A DNA stretch of 64,000 bases from contig JAZNRV010000077.1 in assembly GCA_045590855.1 (NCBI GenBank), positions 1 to 64,000 on the forward strand, in the 5' to 3' direction. The notes under the pieces were generated by a model. The model saw nothing but the letters and a program-made list of their open reading frames with translations. It did not search any database and was not told the DNA's origin. Position numbers and translations under genes: made by a program. Origin of the DNA: RGIG3009 sp045590855. GTDB lineage: Bacteria; Bacillota; Clostridia; Oscillospirales; Acutalibacteraceae. Positions 59,465 to 64,000 of the stretch are shown here, in pieces; position 1 is the first letter of the stretch; each line of letters opens with the position of its first letter.

Positions 59465-59855
59465 ATGAATTGGAAAGAACAAGTTAACCATTCCATTGAT
59501 TTCACATTTGATTTAGTAAAAAACAATATAAAGATATTATGTTTCCTTGTTACGGGGGAGGTTTTATCGTTTTTTCTTGAATAAATATTATGAGCGAAGC
59601 ATCTATTTCTATTTAACTGAGGATGCGCTTATTTATACATCATCTGGCGCAACTTTTACAGAGATTCCTTTTTTTGAAATTACTAAGCTTAGTATTAAGC
59701 AAAAAGAAAATAAGTTTCATATAAAGCTTATTGCTGATAAAAAACACCATTTTCAGTTATATACAAATGATTGGTTTGTTACAGACAAAGTTGGAAATCT
59801 AAAAGATAATGCCAAGAAATTTGTTGAAACATTAGAATTAAAAGTAAATTGTTAG
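59465..59855 (+). pseudogene. Frameshifted small gene (probable PH-like or membrane-associated protein)
   Basis: An ATG at 59465 with AGAGGTG upstream opens MNWKEQVNHSIDFTFDLVKN and ends at 59584 after 39 codons. The next frame is open from 59547 to 59855 (RFYRFFLNKYYERSIYFYLT, ending FVETLELKVNC) and lacks its own ribosome binding site. The frames join naturally at a GGGGGAGG run (59553-59560), so a one-base indel there is likely. The joined product would be ~130 residues, with beta-strand-rich sequence in its second half. Could be a real pseudogene, programmed slippage or a sequencing error. Confidence 0.6.
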
Positions 59856-59913
59856 AAAGCACTCGTTTTTCAGGCACATTTAATTCGTGCCACTAAGTTC
59901 AAGACAAACTGAA

Positions 59914-59951
59914 AACCCCCGCCCACACGCTACCGCGTGTGGCCGGGGGTT
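59914..59951 (-). terminator. Terminator of the threonine-rich lipoprotein gene
   Basis: Long GC stem AACCCCCG-CCACACGC / GCGTGTGG-CGGGGGTT with TTTTC following on the minus strand, 12 nt after the stop codon. Confidence 0.9.
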
Positions 59952-59963
59952 ACTCATTTTTTA

Positions 59964-60800
59964 TTACAACCATTCACTCCAACCGTCTGCGCCGGTCGGG
60001 ATAACGACTTTTTTGGTTGTCGTCGTGGTTGCTTCGGTAGTGGTTTCGGTCGTTACCGTGGTTTGTTCTGTGGTTGCCGATTGCGTAGTCGTATCGGCAG
60101 TGGTGCTCTCGAGGGTCGTTGTCGTTTCGACCGTGGTTTGTGTGGGCATTGTCGTTGTCACCGTATGTTCCGTAACAATGGAGGTGGTTTGACTACCTTG
60201 CGTGTCGGTGCCCACAATCACGTGAGAGGGAACAACCACTTGTGTAACCGTTGAACCATTAGTTTGCGTTGACACACTGCCTTGCGTGTCGGTAACAACC
60301 ACGGTTTGGGTGGGAATTTGGCTGACGTACGTTGTCACAATATCCCCATTATCGGTAGTGACTACCGATGCGTTGGTATCGGTCACGGCCAGTGCGGCGG
60401 TTGTGGTTTGGGTGGGGATGGTGGTTGTTACCACTTGTTGACTCACAACCGTGGTGGTTTGGTTGCCTTGGGCGTCCGTACCCACAATCACATGAGAAGG
60501 AATGACCACTTGCGTCACCGTTACACCATTGTCCGTAGTTACGGTAGTACCTTGTGCATTCGTAACAGGTACCGTTTTGGTGGGTAACTTACTAACATAG
60601 GTTGTCACAATATCTCCGTTGTCGGTAGTAACCACCGATTCGTTGGTATCGGTCACTGCCAAAGCCACCGTGGTGGTTGTGGCTTGTTCACCGTTGGTAC
60701 CCTGCGTTACATCGCTTTGACCACCTTGTGCTTGACGATTACAACCGCCGATGACCAAAACAACCAAACATGCAATCAGCGCTAAAATCACTTTTTTCAT
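59964..60800 (-). CDS. Threonine-rich lipoprotein with two 90-residue tandem repeats
   Basis: 278 residues. Signal peptide MKKVILALIACLVVLVIGGC with the lipobox Cys at residue 20. Residues ~42-131 and ~132-221 are tandem repeats sharing ALAVTDTN, VTTDNGDIVTTYVS, VTQVV(I/V)PSHVIVGTD and QTT, then a Thr/Glu/Ser-rich stalk (about 222-262) and a terminal KKVVIPTGADGWSEWL. No enzyme motif; likely a surface-exposed, possibly glycosylated stalk protein. The ATG at 60800 is chosen because the signal peptide begins there; the frame runs open to 60899. Confidence 0.82.
   Translation of the reverse strand: MKKVILALIACLVVLVIGGCNRQAQGGQSDVTQGTNGEQATTTTVALAVTDTNESVVTTDNGDIVTTYVSKLPTKTVPVTNAQGTTVTTDNGVTVTQVVIPSHVIVGTDAQGNQTTTVVSQQVVTTTIPTQTTTAALAVTDTNASVVTTDNGDIVTTYVSQIPTQTVVVTDTQGSVSTQTNGSTVTQVVVPSHVIVGTDTQGSQTTSIVTEHTVTTTMPTQTTVETTTTLESTTADTTTQSATTEQTTVTTETTTEATTTTTKKVVIPTGADGWSEWL
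60138..60677 (-). repeat. 270-bp tandem duplication inside the lipoprotein gene
   Basis: Copies 60408-60677 and 60138-60407 encode the two 90-residue repeats. Stretches around the ALAVTDTN and SHVIVGTD codons are nearly identical at DNA level, indicating a recent or homogenised in-frame duplication. Confidence 0.8.
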
Positions 60801-60870
60801 TGGATTCTTCGTCCCTTCTTTAAACTTTTTTGCAATATATTCAACAAAAGACAAAATATAACCTACTTTC

Positions 60871-60899
60871 AGCATATCATAAAGGCACGCTAAAAGCAA
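60871..60899 (-). promoter_or_regulatory. Possible promoter of the threonine-rich lipoprotein gene
   Basis: On the minus strand TTGCTT (60894-60899), 17-nt spacer, TATGCT (60871-60876). Only partial matches. Confidence 0.45.
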
Positions 60900-60910
60900 G
60901 AGTTTCCTTT

Positions 60911-61456
60911 TTATAACAATGTTTCGTCGTATACCGCACGAACACCGCCGATAAAGCGCGGGCGTGTTCTGGCGGCTAACAATAAGGCTTCACCAATGGT
61001 TTTAACGGACAAACGAACAGGCACCGCCACTTCTTTAAGGTGCATGCCGATAAGCGTGCCGCCGATATCCAAACCGGCATCTGCCCGAATATGTTCCACC
61101 GCTACCGGTTGCGAAAAGCGCTTGTAAGCGGCAGTAGCAAACGAACCGCCTGCTTTGGGTTGCGGAATCACGTTCACGATATCTTGACCGACAACCGCTG
61201 CCCGCTCAACAATCAACGCGCGGTTGAGATGTTCACAACATTGCGCCGCCAAAAAGATACCGCGCGGTTGCAATTCTTGTAAAATGCCGTCCATAATCGC
61301 TTCGGCAACCTCGGGACTGGAAAAACTGCCCACCGCATGCCCCATCACTTCGCTGGAGGAACATCCGACAACCAAACAATCCCCTGCCTGTAACTTTGCT
61401 TTTTCGCACAGTTCAGCAACGGCAATAGCCACTTGTTCTTTCAAATTCTCCGTCAA
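60911..61456 (-). CDS. UPF0340 / TIGR01440 family protein (YwlG-like)
   Basis: 181 residues; DCLVVGCSSSEVMGHAVGSF, FLAAQCCEHLNRALIVERAA and AGLDIGGTLIGMHLKEVAVP are the family's conserved blocks. Function unknown. 15 nt after the DUF1015 gene, with which it is probably cotranscribed. Confidence 0.9.
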   Translation of the reverse strand: MTENLKEQVAIAVAELCEKAKLQAGDCLVVGCSSSEVMGHAVGSFSSPEVAEAIMDGILQELQPRGIFLAAQCCEHLNRALIVERAAVVGQDIVNVIPQPKAGGSFATAAYKRFSQPVAVEHIRADAGLDIGGTLIGMHLKEVAVPVRLSVKTIGEALLLAARTRPRFIGGVRAVYDETLL

Positions 61457-61471
61457 CGTATATTCACCTCG

Positions 61472-62755
61472 TCAGAACAGTTGATTTATGGTCAAACCGG
61501 TAATCAGTTTAGGATAAAAATAGGTGGATTTTTGCGGCATTTTTTCGCCTGCTGCCGCCACGTCTCGAATTTCCGACACGCGTGTGGGATTCAAAATAAA
61601 GGTACCTTGATAAGTGCCGCTGTTTACACCGTCAATCGCTTCGTCTAAACTGCGGGTGTACGTCAAGTTGATTTGCTGTGCCATGTTTGCTTTGTCAATA
61701 CCGAGCAACCGTTCCAAAATCAAGGTGTGAAGCACGTTGACGTCTAATCGGCGGGAAGCCACCGACAAATCGGGCAACACACGGTCCATCACGGTAATAT
61801 CTTTAAGCGTTAAAAGCGTTGCTTTTTCACCGCCAACGTAAAAGCCAAAGGCTTTTTCACCGGCTTCATACGCCGCATCCAAACGGCTGTCCAAATCAGA
61901 CAACGCAACCTCTTCCGTTTTGAAATATTCGGCACAAGCCTCCACGACTGCTTTTGCAGAAAAGTTCGGCAAATCTTTGAGCATGCGGTGTGTGGGAAAC
62001 ACTACCAAGCCGGGGTGGCTCATTTCCACCACCATCATCATAATATAATCCGAATCGGCACCCACCGGTACACCTTGCGTACGCAAATAGTTGCGATAGT
62101 TAATTGCCGTTTCATAGCGATGATGACCGTCGGCAATATACAGTTTTGTGTCGCTAAATTGCGCACAAACGGTTTGCAAAGCATCGGCATCGGTCAATGC
62201 CCACAAACGGTGAGTAAGTCCTGCTTCGTCGACAACTTCGCAAAGCGGCGGCTTTTTCATTTCGGCAGACAACACCGCTTCCACCGTGCCGCTTTCATCA
62301 TTGTACAAAGAATACACGTTGCTGAAATTGCAACCGGTGGCTTTCATCAAGTTCAGGCGGTCTTCTTTGGCTTTGGAAAGCGTTTCTTCGTGCGGCAGCA
62401 CAATGCCTTTATCAAACTCTTCCAAATGCACTTGCCCGACAATACCGTGCAACCGATATTGAAAATCGGGAGTTTTTTCCACCGTAAATTGGATTTCATA
62501 AATATACAACGCCGCGGTATCGTCCCGCTGTAACACACCGTTTGCCAACATAGTTTTCAGGACTTCGGCTGCTTCGGCATAAGGATTTTCGCCTTCGCGC
62601 GGAAGTTCCAAACGAATAATGTTATTGGGATTGGTTTTCAAATATTCCTGCCGTTGTTGTTCCGAAATAATATCGTACGGCGGGCAAAGCAGTTGCTCCA
62701 ACGAACCTGCCTTTTCAGTAAAGTGCAACGCGCGAAACGGTCTGATTTCTGCCAT
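61472..62755 (-). CDS. DUF1015-family protein
   Basis: 427 residues starting MAEIRPFRALHFTEKAGSLE, with LLCPPYDIISEQQRQEYLKT, IADGHHRYETAINYRNYLR and NLTYTRSLDEAIDGVNSGTY, conserved in DUF1015 proteins. The HHR segment suggests a nucleotide- or phosphate-binding enzyme, but no activity is established. AAAGGAG 8-9 nt before the ATG at 62755; upstream codons in the same frame precede this site. Confidence 0.9.
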   Translation of the reverse strand: MAEIRPFRALHFTEKAGSLEQLLCPPYDIISEQQRQEYLKTNPNNIIRLELPREGENPYAEAAEVLKTMLANGVLQRDDTAALYIYEIQFTVEKTPDFQYRLHGIVGQVHLEEFDKGIVLPHEETLSKAKEDRLNLMKATGCNFSNVYSLYNDESGTVEAVLSAEMKKPPLCEVVDEAGLTHRLWALTDADALQTVCAQFSDTKLYIADGHHRYETAINYRNYLRTQGVPVGADSDYIMMMVVEMSHPGLVVFPTHRMLKDLPNFSAKAVVEACAEYFKTEEVALSDLDSRLDAAYEAGEKAFGFYVGGEKATLLTLKDITVMDRVLPDLSVASRRLDVNVLHTLILERLLGIDKANMAQQINLTYTRSLDEAIDGVNSGTYQGTFILNPTRVSEIRDVAAAGEKMPQKSTYFYPKLITGLTINQLF

Positions 62756-62845
62756 AAAACTATCTCCTTTACTTGTAAGTTCAGTATGTTCTTTTTTATT
62801 GTAACATATCTTTTTTAAAAAGACTACTGCCACGCAGAAAAAATA

Positions 62846-62874
62846 TTGAATTATTTCTCAAAAAATTATATAAT
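62846..62874 (+). promoter_or_regulatory. Promoter of the NlpC/P60-like lipoprotein gene
   Basis: TTGAAT (62846-62851), 17-nt spacer, perfect TATAAT (62869-62874), ~20 nt upstream of the ATG; GAGGTG at 62882-62887. Confidence 0.82.
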
Positions 62875-62893
62875 CATAATCGAGGTGATTTTT

Positions 62894-63538
62894 ATGAAAC
62901 CACGTACTCTGTTGACATTACTTCTTTTGTCGGCGTTGCTCACCACATTGCTTTGTGCTTGCGGTCCTTCGTTGCCGAAAGTGACGGTGATTTCCAAACA
63001 ATCCGTCAACAGCCCCACGCAAACCACCACAACCACAACAATCACAACAATCACAACCACAACGACAACCATGGGGGCATCTTCAACCACCACTTCAAGA
63101 AAACCCACCGGTCCCGATACCGTAATTGTACCGGGGGTTAGTACCGACGGCGGCAATTCCGTGACCGGCGATGCCATTGCTGTCTTGGCATCAACCCTTG
63201 TCGGCACACCGTACGAAGCCGGCAAAAGCGGCCCCGATTCGTTTGACAACCCCGGGTTTGTGGCGTATTGCTACCGCCAAAACGGATTTACCGTGCCGCG
63301 AAAAGCCAAAGCCATGGCAGAGTACGGCAAAGAGGTATACCCTGACGAAATCCAACCCGGCGACATTTTGCTCTTTTGTAACGAAATCGGTGAAGATGTC
63401 AGTTTTGCGGGAATATACATCGGAAACAACCGTTTTATTTCTTGCAACAATCCCGAAAGTCCCACCAAAGAACAACGTCTGGACATTGCGTATTGGGCAC
63501 AGCGGTTTGTGATGGCACGGCGATTTGTTCAAGAATAA
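62894..63538 (+). CDS. NlpC/P60-like lipoprotein lacking catalytic Cys and His
   Basis: 214 residues: signal peptide with lipobox Cys23 (LLCAC), a Thr-rich linker (~residues 43-68), and an NlpC/P60 domain (~94-214). Active members have the motif DCSGFV and a later HxGIYIG. Here the matching positions read FDNPGFVAYCYRQ (Asn119 for Cys) and SFAGIYIGNN (Phe171 for His), while surrounding family features (GTPYEAG, LPR-like TVPRKA, EIQPGDILLF) are kept. It therefore looks like a peptidoglycan-binding pseudoenzyme or a member of a divergent DNxG subgroup. Own promoter and terminator. Confidence 0.85.
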   Translation: MKPRTLLTLLLLSALLTTLLCACGPSLPKVTVISKQSVNSPTQTTTTTTITTITTTTTTMGASSTTTSRKPTGPDTVIVPGVSTDGGNSVTGDAIAVLASTLVGTPYEAGKSGPDSFDNPGFVAYCYRQNGFTVPRKAKAMAEYGKEVYPDEIQPGDILLFCNEIGEDVSFAGIYIGNNRFISCNNPESPTKEQRLDIAYWAQRFVMARRFVQE

Positions 63539-63543
63539 TAACC

Positions 63544-63580
63544 AAAACCATCGTTGGTGGATACCACCAACGAGGGTTTT
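63544..63580. terminator. Bidirectional terminator
   Basis: AAAACC-CGTTGGTGG / CCACCAACG-GGTTTT stem with a 3-nt loop between the convergent NlpC/P60-like gene and the right-edge membrane protein gene; T-rich on both exits. Confidence 0.9.
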
Positions 63581-64000
63581 CTATTTTTCTTCTACCGGTA
63601 CAAAAGCCGCATAAACAACACTTGCCTGGCACACGGTAAGCAGTGTCAGAATTGCTCCTGCACCAACCGTCATCGCCAAGTATAAACCGACACCGAAAAA
63701 CTGCAAACCATAAGGAATCAACAGCAACGCCACACACCCGGTTGCTATCCACGTCAGTTCACCGCGACAATTTAATTTGCCGCGCAACATATCTGCCGAC
63801 AATACCGTAAACAAGATACCTTGAACCAAATACAGTGCCGGCTCAACCATTGCCATTACCGCACCGCTTTGTTTCCAAAACTCTGCCGTAAACAACGAAG
63901 AAAGTTGCGGCGCTATGTTAATGGCTAACAGTAAACTGTACAGTCCCGCTATCACTACCGATACGGCATATAACCCTTTTTGCACGGTTGCCGTCTTTTT
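63581..64000 (-). CDS. Hypothetical membrane protein, four TM helices (N-terminus at or beyond the right edge)
   Basis: At least 134 residues with four hydrophobic segments (about 4-26, 46-66, 76-98, 102-125 counted from the GTG at 63985) and a short C-terminal tail PVEEK. Not recognised. The GTG at 63985 has no Shine-Dalgarno and the frame stays open to the window edge, so the true start probably lies outside. Confidence 0.65.
   Translation of the reverse strand, partial: KKTATVQKGLYAVSVVIAGLYSLLLAINIAPQLSSLFTAEFWKQSGAVMAMVEPALYLVQGILFTVLSADMLRGKLNCRGELTWIATGCVALLLIPYGLQFFGVGLYLAMTVGAGAILTLLTVCQASVVYAAFVPVEEK

Noticed and set aside
60138..60677. CRISPR-like periodicity
   Set aside because: The period is 270 bp, two copies only, in frame within a lipoprotein gene; no spacers and no cas genes in the window.

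Overview
This 64 kb window is chromosomal DNA of a Gram-positive, low-to-moderate GC bacterium of class Clostridia, most likely an Oscillospirales/Ruminococcaceae-type gut or rumen anaerobe. The evidence is the gene order (S10-spc ribosomal cluster; ftsEX-M23-S41; rnc-radical SAM-smc-ftsY; hprK-glcK-murB-whiA-dnaE-pfkA), the zinc-type S14, strong GGAGG ribosome binding sites with ATG/GTG/TTG starts, lipoproteins with threonine-only linkers, and the repeat families present. The assignment is inference from gene content, not from a marker search.

Layout. From 1 to 12.5 kb, one minus-strand ribosomal supercluster runs from rpsJ (S10) down to secY, adk, map, a KOW protein and a truncated infA at the left edge, behind a structured leader (12528-12860). 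From 13.0 to 25.0 kb come a plus-strand SurA-like lipoprotein and then minus-strand units: ftsE-ftsX-M23 peptidase-S41 pseudopeptidase (division and envelope), a PucR-type regulator, an orphan MsmK/UgpC-type sugar ABC ATPase, and an rpsU-yqeG-nfo-M24 peptidase-DUF4830-pseudouridine synthase group. From 25.1 to 46 kb, long minus-strand housekeeping runs: topA-trmFO-plsX-ACP-like-rnc-radical SAM-smc-ftsY-rdgB-yhbY-nadD/yqeK-LCP-rsfS-leuS, a TrmH methyltransferase with dprA, and infC-rpmI-rplT behind an attenuator leader. From 46 to 54.4 kb lies the hprK-glcK-murB-whiA-dnaE-pfkA run, linking carbon control, cell wall, DNA replication and glycolysis.

From 54.5 to 60 kb the strand switches to plus and the DNA becomes accessory and more AT-rich. 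It holds a GT4 glycosyltransferase, tRNA-Ala(CGC), a terminator-duplicating module with a four-helix-bundle gene and a GNAT gene, yitT, tRNA-Gly(GCC) followed by a similar palindromic tail, an orphan membrane protein, a 460-bp inverted-repeat element encoding a DUF559 nuclease, and a frameshifted gene. From 60 to 64 kb come a tandem-repeat threonine-rich lipoprotein, a UPF0340 protein, a DUF1015 protein, an NlpC/P60-like lipoprotein and a membrane protein cut by the right edge.

The most unusual observations are: (i) repeat architectures attached to both tRNA terminators, one carrying cargo genes; (ii) two ~277-bp inverted-repeat elements with T-arm-like ends, each stopping 18-19 bp before a gene start (topA, TrmH); (iii) a DUF559 nuclease element whose terminal repeats supply the gene's Shine-Dalgarno and its last codons; (iv) three proteins that keep their fold and genomic position but lack the catalytic or prosthetic-group residue (S41 Ser to Gly, NlpC/P60 Cys to Asn and His to Phe, ACP Ser to Pro); and (v) a multi-stem leader ahead of the S10 operon.
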